A DNA stretch of 64,000 nt. Origin: an uncultured Eubacterium sp. Its GTDB lineage: Bacteria > Bacillota > Clostridia > Lachnospirales > Lachnospiraceae. Of this stretch, positions 43,138-51,212 are shown piece after piece (the first letter of the stretch is position 1; each line of letters starts with the position of its first letter). The notes below the pieces were generated by a model. The model ran no database searches. It was given only the letters and a program-made list of their open reading frames with translations, and had not been told where the DNA came from. The position numbers were made by a program, and so were the translations under genes. The stretch spans positions 200,884-264,883 of the forward strand of contig CAJUBZ010000001.1 in NCBI GenBank assembly GCA_910584795.1. The letters are read 5' to 3'.

Positions 43138-44067
43138 ATGAAAAAATTATTATCATTTATTTGTATTGCAATTGCTATTATTATATTATTAGAACCTCAA
43201 ACAGTAACCACTGGTGTAAAAAAAGGAATTGAACTGTCCATTTACTCTGTAATTCCCGCACTATTTCCTTTTATGCTGTTGACAAACTATATGATTTCCC
43301 ACGACTTATGCCAATATATCAGTTATTTCTTTTATCCATTTCTATCAAAACTATTCCACGTTTCAAAGAACGGCTGTTTTGCAGTGTTGATAGGTTTTAC
43401 CGGTGGTTATCCTATGGGAGCTAAAACAATTAATGATTTATATGAAAGAAACCTTATTAGTAATTCAGAAGCGAAATATCTGTCTACCTTTTGCAATAAC
43501 TGTAGTCTGTCATTTTTAATCAATTATATTATCTATACCTGCCTCAATAATCGCATGATTGTTGACGGTAATTTTGCAATAGATACAAAGAGTCTGATTG
43601 CACTTGTATACCTGCCGGCAGTTTGTGTCGGAATAGTAAACAGATTTTTCTTTAAGAAAAAAATAATATTTGATAAAACAAATTTACATTCAACAAATCA
43701 CCCTGCCAAACAGACAAGCGTAATACGTTCTTCTACACTCTCTATTCTCAATTTATGTATTTATGTGATTTGTTTCTCCGTTTTAGTAGAATTTGTACAT
43801 AGTTTTACAATGAAAAATTTATATAAATGCATCATTGTGTCTCTTGTTGAAATAACGAGTGGCTGTAAATACACTGCCACACACCTTCCAGCCGGTAGCC
43901 TGCAATTATTTATAATATTATTTGTATGTATTTTCGGAGGGCTCTCTATAACGTTCCAATCTATTTCACAGTTTAAAGATAAATCTTTTATGAAATACTA
44001 TATTATAGGAAAAATAGAAACGTTATTGATATTTGCAATGATATTCGTTATTTTATTTATGTCATGA
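43138..44067 (+). CDS. ylbJ: Sporulation integral membrane protein YlbJ
   Basis: YlbJ is a sigma E-dependent membrane protein needed for a proper spore cortex in Bacillus. The 309-residue protein has about eight hydrophobic segments and the family blocks SVIPALFPFMLL and GFTGGYPMGAKTI. It is shorter than the roughly 400-residue Bacillus protein. No good ribosome site precedes the ATG and no clear sigma E box was found. It is one of two plus-strand genes and is divergent from the hydrolase gene. Confidence 0.85.
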   Translation: MKKLLSFICIAIAIIILLEPQTVTTGVKKGIELSIYSVIPALFPFMLLTNYMISHDLCQYISYFFYPFLSKLFHVSKNGCFAVLIGFTGGYPMGAKTINDLYERNLISNSEAKYLSTFCNNCSLSFLINYIIYTCLNNRMIVDGNFAIDTKSLIALVYLPAVCVGIVNRFFFKKKIIFDKTNLHSTNHPAKQTSVIRSSTLSILNLCIYVICFSVLVEFVHSFTMKNLYKCIIVSLVEITSGCKYTATHLPAGSLQLFIILFVCIFGGLSITFQSISQFKDKSFMKYYIIGKIETLLIFAMIFVILFMS

Positions 44068-44143
44068 TAGAACTTTGTTTTTTATAATATCTTTCTTTTC
44101 TTCAATGAAAAGCGCAGGCACTAGAGAAGGCACTCGTTACTTT

Positions 44144-44650
44144 TTAATAATTTTTCAACAAATTATTTAATTGCCGTTGATTTTTGATTATTATCGTCTT
44201 GTCACAATACTGTGCCAATATCTTTTTATAACCATCTCGCTTGTGCTTCGTTCGTCCTTCGTGCAGCACCCACCAGATAAACTCTGCATCTAACTTTTCG
44301 TTACAGCCTTCTCCCATATCCGGGCGGGTTTTATTTTTATATTTTTGATATCGCTTTATTACTCTTTTTAAACATGCAAAACGATGAAACAACATCATGA
44401 TAATCAAATCTGCTTCCTCCATTCGACGTTCATAAAAAAGTTTAGAGTAATTTCCTTCTATTACCCATTGGCTATGTGTATCTAAGAATTCTTTTGTTAT
44501 TTGTTTCTTTTCTTCATCACTTCTGATTTTCCAGTTCGGCAAAAAATGCACCCTGTCAAAATGCAAAATATCTACGTTATAATATTTTCCAAGCCTTCGG
44601 GCAAGTGTAGATTTTCCTGCACCACTATATCCGATAATTGCTATTTTCAT
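44144..44650 (-). CDS. P-loop NTPase, adenylate kinase/FlaR-like
   Basis: A 168-residue nucleotide kinase-like protein with Walker A GYSGAGKST (7-15), LHFDRVHFLPNW and WVIEGNYS, the pattern of proteins annotated as DNA topology modulation protein FlaR or AAA family ATPase. Arg-rich C-terminal half resembles a LID region. The natural substrate is not known. It follows the flavodoxin gene by 51 bp. Confidence 0.82.
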   Translation of the reverse strand: MKIAIIGYSGAGKSTLARRLGKYYNVDILHFDRVHFLPNWKIRSDEEKKQITKEFLDTHSQWVIEGNYSKLFYERRMEEADLIIMMLFHRFACLKRVIKRYQKYKNKTRPDMGEGCNEKLDAEFIWWVLHEGRTKHKRDGYKKILAQYCDKTIIIKNQRQLNNLLKNY

Positions 44651-44701
44651 TTTTTATCCTTTCACCTCTTTCCAGTACGTAATTCTGCTCCCATAAGACA
44701 T

Positions 44702-45238
44702 CTATTCCTTTATAAACTGTATAATTGGTTTTAGATATTCTTGATTTGTCCAGTCGCACTTTTGACCTACTGCACACATTAATGCTTTTTGCCATGGTTC
44801 ATATGTATCCACGTCTTGTTTTGCTACAACTTTCTGAAGTATTTTGCACAGTGTTCTGTCTTTAAACGACATAATCTCTTCATTCCACGCACCTCTGCAA
44901 TAAAACAAAGGAATATTACTAAGCTTGTCTTTAAAATGTAATTTTCTAATCTGATTTATTGCATTTTCATCATATGGAGAAGCTCCTACACAAAAAACTG
45001 CTATCTTTTTATTACACAAACTTTCTATATTTTTCTTCAAAAATGACAACCCTAAAATACCTGATGCATAAACACCACCACCTAAGATAATCGTGTCATA
45101 TTGCTCAAGCGTTTTGATATCTGCTTTTTTAGTTTCAATACATTCATATCCCATCTGTTCTCCTAACCATTGAGCATATTTCTTGGTTGAACCATATTTT
45201 GACTGAAATAAAATAATTCCTTTTCCCATAATTATCAT
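44702..45238 (-). CDS. Flavodoxin domain protein
   Basis: A 178-residue protein with the FMN phosphate loop SKYGSTKKYAQWLG (about 13-26) and the strand YDTIILGGGVYASG near 48-61. The layout resembles HemG-type flavodoxins rather than small electron carriers. Two starts are possible (45238 and 45229); the ribosome site AGAGGA is too close for the first and far for the second. Redox partner unknown. Confidence 0.85.
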   Translation of the reverse strand: MIIMGKGIILFQSKYGSTKKYAQWLGEQMGYECIETKKADIKTLEQYDTIILGGGVYASGILGLSFLKKNIESLCNKKIAVFCVGASPYDENAINQIRKLHFKDKLSNIPLFYCRGAWNEEIMSFKDRTLCKILQKVVAKQDVDTYEPWQKALMCAVGQKCDWTNQEYLKPIIQFIKE

Positions 45239-45261
45239 TATCCTCTTTTAAACTATAAGAA

Positions 45262-45293
45262 AAAAGAACAAGACACCCAAACCTTGTTCTTTT
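45262..45293 (-). terminator. Terminator of the rsmD-coaD unit
   Basis: A perfect 11-bp stem (aaaagaacaag with cttgttctttt), 10-nt loop and six-T minus-strand tail between the coiled-coil gene and the flavodoxin gene. Confidence 0.88.
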
Positions 45294-45323
45294 ACTTTGA
45301 AATATATCCTGAAATACTTTATC

Positions 45324-45923
45324 CTATAATAAATCTACTTCAATATCATCTACACCATCTGTATCATAATCTTCTTCTGATACATCCTGTCCACCTAATT
45401 CTTTTCTGCTTTCAATAACAACATTCAATGAACTGTTCAGAGAGGACATCATCTGATTCTGTGCATTTTCAAAACTATCCATACCTGTAGAAAGAATACT
45501 CTGAACATTTGATAATATATCATCTGTATACTGCATAGCTCTTCCTCTTAAATCATTAGCTTCTACAGTAGCTTTATTTAAAATATCCTGTGCTTCCTGC
45601 TGTGCCTGCTCTAATACCTGATTTGCTTCATTATATGCTTTCTGCATAATTTCATGTTCGCTGACTAACTGATTAATATGTGCAGTAGCTTCTGCTATCA
45701 TAGATTCAGATCTTTCTTTCGCATCATTTAAAATTGCATCTTTATTAGCAATAATCTTCTGATATTTCTTAATTTCATCTGGTGTTCTAAGTCTTAATTC
45801 TGCCAATAATTCATCAATATCATCTTTATTTACAACAATCTTTGATGTTGATAATGGCTGAAATTTACAATTATCAATATATTCCTCAATCTCTGTAATA
45901 ATCTGTTCAATTTTACTACTCAT
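45324..45923 (-). CDS. Coiled-coil protein of unknown function next to coaD
   Basis: A 199-residue, acidic, almost wholly helical protein. Residues about 55-135 form a long coiled coil with Ala/Glu/Gln heptads (EARATA-type pattern around AQQEAQDILNKATVEAND), similar to ATP-synthase b-subunit stalks or DivIVA tails; the last 25 residues are Asp/Glu-rich. There is no membrane segment. It lies 2 bp after coaD, a placement typical of Lachnospiraceae. AAGGAGA precedes the ATG. Function unknown; it may be a scaffold or division-related protein. Confidence 0.8.
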   Translation of the reverse strand: MSSKIEQIITEIEEYIDNCKFQPLSTSKIVVNKDDIDELLAELRLRTPDEIKKYQKIIANKDAILNDAKERSESMIAEATAHINQLVSEHEIMQKAYNEANQVLEQAQQEAQDILNKATVEANDLRGRAMQYTDDILSNVQSILSTGMDSFENAQNQMMSSLNSSLNVVIESRKELGGQDVSEEDYDTDGVDDIEVDLL

Positions 45924-45925
45924 TT

Positions 45926-46414
45926 TTATTCTCCTTTTTCCTTTAATTTATCATAAACCTGTTGTATAACCGGTTCCGGTACAAATCTGCTGATATCCGC
46001 CCCAAAGTAAGCTGCTTCTTTTACAGTGCTGGAACTCAAATATGCATACTCCAAACTGGTTGTGAAAAATATTGTATCTATATCATTATCTAAAACCATA
46101 TTTGTCTGGGACATCTGCAGTTCATATTCAAAATCTGTCACTGCCCTTAAACCTCTTACGATAATCTGAGCATCTACACTTTTCGCAAAATCAACTAAAA
46201 GTCCTTCAAAAGACATTACTTTTACATTTGGTATATCTTTCACCACTTCTTCTAACATTTTAACACGTTTTTCTACCGAAAACAACGGAGATTTGGAATT
46301 ATTATTCAAAACACTTACTATCAATTCATCAACAATTTTTGATGCACGTTTAATGATATCTAAATGTCCTAATGTTACCGGATCAAAACTTCCGGGATAT
46401 ATCGCTCTTGTCAT
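45926..46414 (-). CDS. coaD: Phosphopantetheine adenylyltransferase
   Basis: CoaD performs the fourth step of coenzyme A synthesis. The ATG at 46414 with GGAG upstream gives 162 residues. The motif YPGSFDPVTLGHLDI (6-20) holds the nucleotidyltransferase TxGH site; RGLRAVTDFEYE and SLEYAYLSSSTVKE are also present. It begins 1 bp after the rsmD stop, the widespread rsmD-coaD pairing. Confidence 0.97.
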   Translation of the reverse strand: MTRAIYPGSFDPVTLGHLDIIKRASKIVDELIVSVLNNNSKSPLFSVEKRVKMLEEVVKDIPNVKVMSFEGLLVDFAKSVDAQIIVRGLRAVTDFEYELQMSQTNMVLDNDIDTIFFTTSLEYAYLSSSTVKEAAYFGADISRFVPEPVIQQVYDKLKEKGE

Positions 46415-46415
46415 A

Positions 46416-46976
46416 CTACTCTCCAATTAACTTCAAAAAAATATGTTTATTCGTCTTATACTGTTTATCTTTGATAATCTTAAAGCCCAAATTCTTCACG
46501 TATTCAAAATCTGTCTCCAAAGATGCCTCAACAATAATGGTCGAATTTTCATTTATTAAATCAGATTTCGCCAAAAAAATCAATACATTTTTTTCCAATT
46601 CCTTATTATAAGGTGGATCTAGAAAAACAATATCAAAAACCTCACCCTTTGAAGCAATCTTTTTTAATGCCAAAAACACATCATCACAAAATACAACCGC
46701 CTGTTCTTCTAAACGTGTTTTTTTTAAATTTGATTGAATGCATTGGACTGCCGCTCTGTTTTTTTCTACCATTGTAGCTTTTTTTGCACCTCTACTTAAT
46801 GCTTCAATACCAATTGCTCCACTGCCACTAAATAAATCTAAAAAGTTAATATCATACAACAATGGACTAATCATATTAAACAATGTCTCCTTAATTCTGT
46901 CTGTTGTAGGTCTTGTATCATTTCCTCTGATTGTATTTAACTGTATTCTTCTAGCTTTTCCGGCAATTACTCTCAT
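46416..46976 (-). CDS. rsmD: 16S rRNA (guanine-966-N2)-methyltransferase RsmD
   Basis: RsmD methylates G966 in the 30S head. The ATG at 46976 with AGGAGA upstream gives 186 residues starting MRVIAGKARRIQL. The SAM-binding DLFSGSGAIGIEALSRGA and catalytic FLDPPYN motifs are intact. A 31-codon in-frame extension runs into structured copy B and is not taken as coding. Confidence 0.96.
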   Translation of the reverse strand: MRVIAGKARRIQLNTIRGNDTRPTTDRIKETLFNMISPLLYDINFLDLFSGSGAIGIEALSRGAKKATMVEKNRAAVQCIQSNLKKTRLEEQAVVFCDDVFLALKKIASKGEVFDIVFLDPPYNKELEKNVLIFLAKSDLINENSTIIVEASLETDFEYVKNLGFKIIKDKQYKTNKHIFLKLIGE

Positions 46977-47010
46977 GATTTCTCCTATTATCCATGACAA
47001 AAATTCGTAT

Positions 47011-47149
47011 AACAGTTCAGCTATCATTTCAAAATCACTTCGTTTCTTCTCACTGTGGTGGGTCACCATATGATAGAAATAATAAACATCAAAAAGGCTG
47101 CTTGCAGACTGTTCAATGTTTATTATTTCTATCGCATGGCTGAACTGTT
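47011..47149 (-). repeat. Structured element, copy B, upstream of rsmD
   Basis: The diverged partner of the element at 7487-7620. Outer arms are 47011-47024 and 47136-47149 (cagttcagctat with atggctgaactg; one wobble). The inner perfect 18-bp stem is 47072-47089 with 47116-47133, with ctgcttgcag in the loop (47098-47107) and a ggtg/cacc hairpin nearby. Its orientation relative to the next gene is the same as copy A, and it ends about 35 bp before the rsmD start. Confidence 0.75.
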
Positions 47150-47160
47150 AAAAACAATTA

Positions 47161-47189
47161 AAAGCAAGCAAATAAATTGCTTGCTTTTT
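47161..47189 (-). terminator. Terminator of the cmk-ispH-rpsA operon
   Basis: A perfect 12-bp stem (aaaagcaagcaa with ttgcttgctttt) with a 5-nt loop, 20 bp beyond the rpsA stop, with T-rich tails. Structured copy B begins 12 bp further on. Confidence 0.85.
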
Positions 47190-47208
47190 TATTGCAAATT
47201 CACTTTAA

Positions 47209-48357
47209 TTATTCTGCATCTGTTTCAGCAGCATCCTCTACAACTTCTTCAGTAGTCTCTTCTACAGTGTAATCAACTGCTTCCTCTGTATCCTCTACTA
47301 CTTCTTCCTCTGGAAGTAAAGCTTTAATACTTAAGCTGATTTTCTTTTCTTCTTCATTAAAATCAACAATCTTAGCTTCAATTTCCTGACCGATCTTTAA
47401 TTCATCAGCCGGCTTTTCAACATGATGTCTTGCAATCTGTGAAACATGAAGTAATGCATCAACACCTGGTTCAATCTCAACAAATGCACCAAAATCTGTC
47501 ATTCTGGCAACTTTACCAGTAACGATTACTCCAACAGCAAACTTTTCACTTGCATTTGCCCATGGATTCGTATCTTCAAATTTTAAGCTTAATGCAATTT
47601 TGTCATCATTAATTTCTTTGATAAATGTAGTAACAGTATCGCCTACTTTGAATACCTTTCTTGGATTACCAACTCTACCCCATGACATTTCTGAGATATG
47701 TAATAATCCATCTGCTCCGCCGATATCAACGAAGGCTCCAAAATCAACAACACTCTTAACAACACCTTCCACAGTATCTCCAACTGCAATCTTCTCAAAT
47801 AAAGCTTTCTTTGCTGCTTCTTTTTCCGCAACAACTAACTGTTTTCTGTCACCAATAACTCTTCTCTTCTTAGGATCAAATTCAGTAACAACAAACTCAA
47901 CTTCCTGATTTAAATACTTTTCTAAATCTCTTTCAAATACATCTGACACAAGGCTGGCTGGTATAAATACTCTTCCGCCTTCAACGTCTACACCCAAACC
48001 ACCTTTTAATATCTGTACAACTGGTGCTTTAAGAACTTCTTTATTTTCAAAAGCTTCTTTAATTCTCTCATTTGCTTTCTCTGCAGCAAGTCTCTTATAT
48101 GATAAAGCAACCTGTCCGTCACCGTCATTCACTTTAAGAACCTTTACTGTCAGTTCATCGCCTACTGAAATTACAGTTGTCAGATCTACTGGTGTGTTTG
48201 AGTACTCATCTCTTGTAAGAATACCATCAGCCTTATATCCAACATTAAGTACCGCATAGTCCTCTCTTACACTGATTACCTTTCCTTCAAGAACTTCACC
48301 ATTGTGAATTGTCTTGAATGATTCATCCAACATTTGTTCAAAACTCATCTCTGACAT
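47209..48357 (-). CDS. rpsA: Ribosomal protein S1-like, four S1 domains
   Basis: An RNA-binding S1 protein of 382 residues from the ATG at 48357 (GAGGAGG lies 10 nt upstream). Four S1/OB repeats are visible, beginning near VLEGKVISVREDYAVLNVG, APVVQILKGGLGVDV, GDTVEGVVKSVVDFGAFVD and VGVIVTGKVARMTDFGAFVE, then an acidic Glu/Val tail. The gene overlaps the end of ispH by 20 bp in another frame. In many Clostridia these two are one fused protein; here they are separate but coupled. Confidence 0.94.
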   Translation of the reverse strand: MSEMSFEQMLDESFKTIHNGEVLEGKVISVREDYAVLNVGYKADGILTRDEYSNTPVDLTTVISVGDELTVKVLKVNDGDGQVALSYKRLAAEKANERIKEAFENKEVLKAPVVQILKGGLGVDVEGGRVFIPASLVSDVFERDLEKYLNQEVEFVVTEFDPKKRRVIGDRKQLVVAEKEAAKKALFEKIAVGDTVEGVVKSVVDFGAFVDIGGADGLLHISEMSWGRVGNPRKVFKVGDTVTTFIKEINDDKIALSLKFEDTNPWANASEKFAVGVIVTGKVARMTDFGAFVEIEPGVDALLHVSQIARHHVEKPADELKIGQEIEAKIVDFNEEEKKISLSIKALLPEEEVVEDTEEAVDYTVEETTEEVVEDAAETDAE

Positions 48358-49189
48358 TAAGAACGACCTCCTCAATAATATTCTTTGGGGTAGATGCCCC
48401 TGCTGTAATACCTATAGACTTCAATGATTCGACATTACACAAATTAAGGTCCTTTACAGTCTGTATATAATAAGTATTATTACACTCATTTTTACATATG
48501 TCATATAACTTCTGTGTATTCGAACTACTCTTTCCACCAATTACAATCATAGCATCAACTTTTGATGCTATCTCTTTTGCTTCAACCTGTCTTACGTGTG
48601 TCGCATTGCAAATCGTATTTACAACATTTATATCATACCCCTTTTTATCTATAATTTCAACTAAATATTTAAATTTCTTGTAGTTAAATGTCGTCTGGGA
48701 TACAATACATAAACTTAAATCTTTAAAGGAGACTAGTTTTTCTATATCCGTCTCACTGTTTATAACAATAGCATCTCCGAAAACCCATCCCTTTATTCCC
48801 TCTACTTCCGGATGATTATCATTTCCGATAATCACAATCTTTTTACCTTTTTCACTCTCTTCACGGACAATATTGTGTATTTTTTTTACAAAAGGACATG
48901 TAGCATCTACAATTCTCAAATTTTGCTTTTTTATAATATCATATATTTCTTTCGATACACCATGAGATCGGATAATAACAGTTCCTTTATCTAATTCCAC
49001 AATATCATTTTCTGTATTTATTACCTGAATTCCCTTATTCTCCAAATCTCCCACAACCTGCTCATTATGAATAATTGGTCCATAAGTATAAATTGGTTCT
49101 TCACTTTTTTGTATTTCAGAGTAAACACTGTCTACCGCACGTTTCACCCCAAAACAAAATCCGGCACTCTTTGCGATAATTACTTCCAT
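48338..49189 (-). CDS. ispH: 4-Hydroxy-3-methylbut-2-enyl diphosphate reductase
   Basis: IspH is the last enzyme of the non-mevalonate isoprenoid pathway and holds a 4Fe-4S cluster. The ATG at 49189 with GGAG upstream gives 283 residues; an earlier ATG overlapping the cmk stop (TAATG) lacks a ribosome site. The three cluster Cys are in GFCFGVKRA (Cys12), DATCPFVKK and NTICNATHVRQ, and the HNE/THG-type motif appears as HNEQVV. It sits between cmk and rpsA, the usual clostridial order. Confidence 0.96.
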   Translation of the reverse strand: MEVIIAKSAGFCFGVKRAVDSVYSEIQKSEEPIYTYGPIIHNEQVVGDLENKGIQVINTENDIVELDKGTVIIRSHGVSKEIYDIIKKQNLRIVDATCPFVKKIHNIVREESEKGKKIVIIGNDNHPEVEGIKGWVFGDAIVINSETDIEKLVSFKDLSLCIVSQTTFNYKKFKYLVEIIDKKGYDINVVNTICNATHVRQVEAKEIASKVDAMIVIGGKSSSNTQKLYDICKNECNNTYYIQTVKDLNLCNVESLKSIGITAGASTPKNIIEEVVLNVRDEF

Positions 49190-49200
49190 TTGTTTCTCCA

Positions 49201-49857
49201 TTATCTTTTCACAAGTTCTTTTATTTTTTCAACTACCTGATTAATATCCATATCTGAAGAATCAACTAAAACCGCATCCTCTGCCTGTACTAAAGGAGAA
49301 ACTTCTCTATTCATATCACGATAATCTCTATCCTTAATATCCGTCTCAATCTCATCGATATTACACTCAACACCTTTTTCTGTCAGTTCTTTATATCTTC
49401 TCTCAGCTCTTGTTCTGGAACTGGCAGTTAAGTAAACTTTCAAATCCGCATCCGGAAGCACTGCTGTTCCGATATCTCTTCCATCCATAACGACATCATT
49501 CTTTTTTGCCAAATCCTGTTGCATAGCAACTAAAATTTTTCGAACAGGAGAATAAACTGCAATCGCACTTGTCATATTCCCAATCACTTCCTGCCTGATT
49601 TCTGTGCTGACATCTTCCCCATTCAGAAATACTTTTTGCACTCCATCTTCATATCCGAGAGTTACTTCTACTGCATTGCATTTTTCAACAACTTTATCTT
49701 CTTCCTCTGCTGTAATTCCCTCTCTATAACATGCTAATGCCATCGTGCGATACATTGCTCCTGTATCTACATAAATAAAACCTAATTCCTTTGCCACAAT
49801 TTTAGCGATTGTGCTTTTTCCAGCACCCGCCGGTCCGTCAATTGCAATATTATACAT
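49201..49857 (-). CDS. cmk: Cytidylate kinase
   Basis: Cmk phosphorylates CMP and dCMP. The ATG at 49857 with GGAGGAG upstream gives 218 residues. The P-loop GPAGAGKST is at 8-16, with DTGAMYRTMAL and the CMP-binding MDGRDIGTAVLPDA. It lies 31 bp after the flavoprotein gene and overlaps or abuts ispH. Confidence 0.97.
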   Translation of the reverse strand: MYNIAIDGPAGAGKSTIAKIVAKELGFIYVDTGAMYRTMALACYREGITAEEEDKVVEKCNAVEVTLGYEDGVQKVFLNGEDVSTEIRQEVIGNMTSAIAVYSPVRKILVAMQQDLAKKNDVVMDGRDIGTAVLPDADLKVYLTASSRTRAERRYKELTEKGVECNIDEIETDIKDRDYRDMNREVSPLVQAEDAVLVDSSDMDINQVVEKIKELVKR

Positions 49858-49888
49858 AATCTCCTCCACTCTTCATTGTATTGATGAT

Positions 49889-51118
49889 TTAATAAATGCT
49901 GCTCCCTGCAAGATAGCCTGTACTCCATGCAATCTGTAGATTATATCCACCAGTTTTTGCATCTAAATCTAATACTTCACCCACGAAATAAATATTAGAA
50001 CTCAACTTTGATTCCATGGTTTTAGGATTAATGTCCGTCACTGAAACACCCCCTCTTGTTATAATGGCTTCATTATAACTTCTTAATCCCGAAATGTGAA
50101 GCGGCATTTTTTTCATGCAGGAAACCAGTTTTTCTCTCTCATTCTTTGTGATTTCATGAACTTTTTTATAAGGGTCGAGTCCCGCCAGCCGAATGATAGG
50201 CATTATCATTTTTTTCGGTAACAGCCTGTCCAGCGCATTATTTATATTTTTGTTTATATTTTCATTAAAATCTTTTAATATTCTTTTATCCAATACCTCA
50301 GTATCTAAAGCTGGTTTCAAATCAATGTAAGCCATAAAATTATGTTCTTTTAATTTATCACAAATATAGCAGCTCGCTGACAAAACCAACGGTCCACTGA
50401 TACCGAAATGGGTAAACAGCATCTCACCCTGTTCAGAATAGTACTCTTTGCCACTCTCATCCAGAATAGACAATTTAACATTTTTCAGTGCAAGTCCCTG
50501 TAGTTTCCTACATAATTCTTCTTTTATATTAAAAGGAACAAGTGAAGGATACGTCTTTTCGACCTTATGTCCCAGTTCATTTGCAAATCGATACCCGTCT
50601 CCAGTAGAACCAGTCGTCTGATATGAGATACCGCCTGTTGCGATAATACATTTATCCCCAGTTATATTATCACCTTTTCTATTTTTTAAAACAATAATAT
50701 TTCCGATTTTTTGAACTTGTTTAATTTCTGTATTGAAATGAATCTGTACTCCCACATCTTTCAGCATCTTTTCTAATGCCCATATCACATCTGATGACTT
50801 ATCACTATTGGGAAAGACTCTGTTTCCTCTTTCTATTTTTGTTGCTACGCCGGTACTTTCTATCATTGTACATACATCTTCACTATTTAATGTGTTATAT
50901 GCACTATATAAAAATTTTGCATTACGAAGTATATTGGCAAAATGATTTTCGATACTGGAAGCATTCGTAATATTACATCTCCCTTTTCCTGTAATAAACA
51001 ATTTCTTTCCTAACTTCTCATTTTTCTCATAAATATGAACTTCATTGCCATTATATGCCGCAGCAATCGCTGCCATCATGCCAGAGGCTCCGCCGCCTAC
51101 AATCAAAACTTTACTCAT
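49889..51118 (-). CDS. HI0933-family NAD(P)/FAD-dependent oxidoreductase
   Basis: A 409-residue flavoprotein of the YhiN/HI0933 family, whose substrate is unknown. It starts with the dinucleotide site VLIVGGGASGMMAAIAAA, followed by KKLFITGKGRCNITNAS and the C-terminal FVGEVLDLDAKTGGYNLQ. The ATG at 51118 gives the family start, but its ribosome site (GAGGG) is about 13 nt away, so an in-frame ATG at 51148 remains possible. It is first in the run leading to cmk-ispH-rpsA. Confidence 0.88.
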   Translation of the reverse strand: MSKVLIVGGGASGMMAAIAAAYNGNEVHIYEKNEKLGKKLFITGKGRCNITNASSIENHFANILRNAKFLYSAYNTLNSEDVCTMIESTGVATKIERGNRVFPNSDKSSDVIWALEKMLKDVGVQIHFNTEIKQVQKIGNIIVLKNRKGDNITGDKCIIATGGISYQTTGSTGDGYRFANELGHKVEKTYPSLVPFNIKEELCRKLQGLALKNVKLSILDESGKEYYSEQGEMLFTHFGISGPLVLSASCYICDKLKEHNFMAYIDLKPALDTEVLDKRILKDFNENINKNINNALDRLLPKKMIMPIIRLAGLDPYKKVHEITKNEREKLVSCMKKMPLHISGLRSYNEAIITRGGVSVTDINPKTMESKLSSNIYFVGEVLDLDAKTGGYNLQIAWSTGYLAGSSIY

Positions 51119-51162
51119 AAAAATTCTGTAACCCTCTTTCCTCTCCATCCAATTAATATAAA

Positions 51163-51200
51163 ACTGCAAACGAAAGCTTTAAAACCTCCGCTTGCAGTTA
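51163..51200 (-). terminator. Terminator of the decarboxylase operon
   Basis: An 11-bp stem (aactgcaaacg with cgcttgcagtt), in which one pair is a G-U wobble only on the minus-strand RNA, then CAGTTTTATA. The wobble supports minus-strand transcription. It lies 12 bp after the oadA stop. Confidence 0.8.
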
Positions 51201-51212
51201 TATATTTAATAC

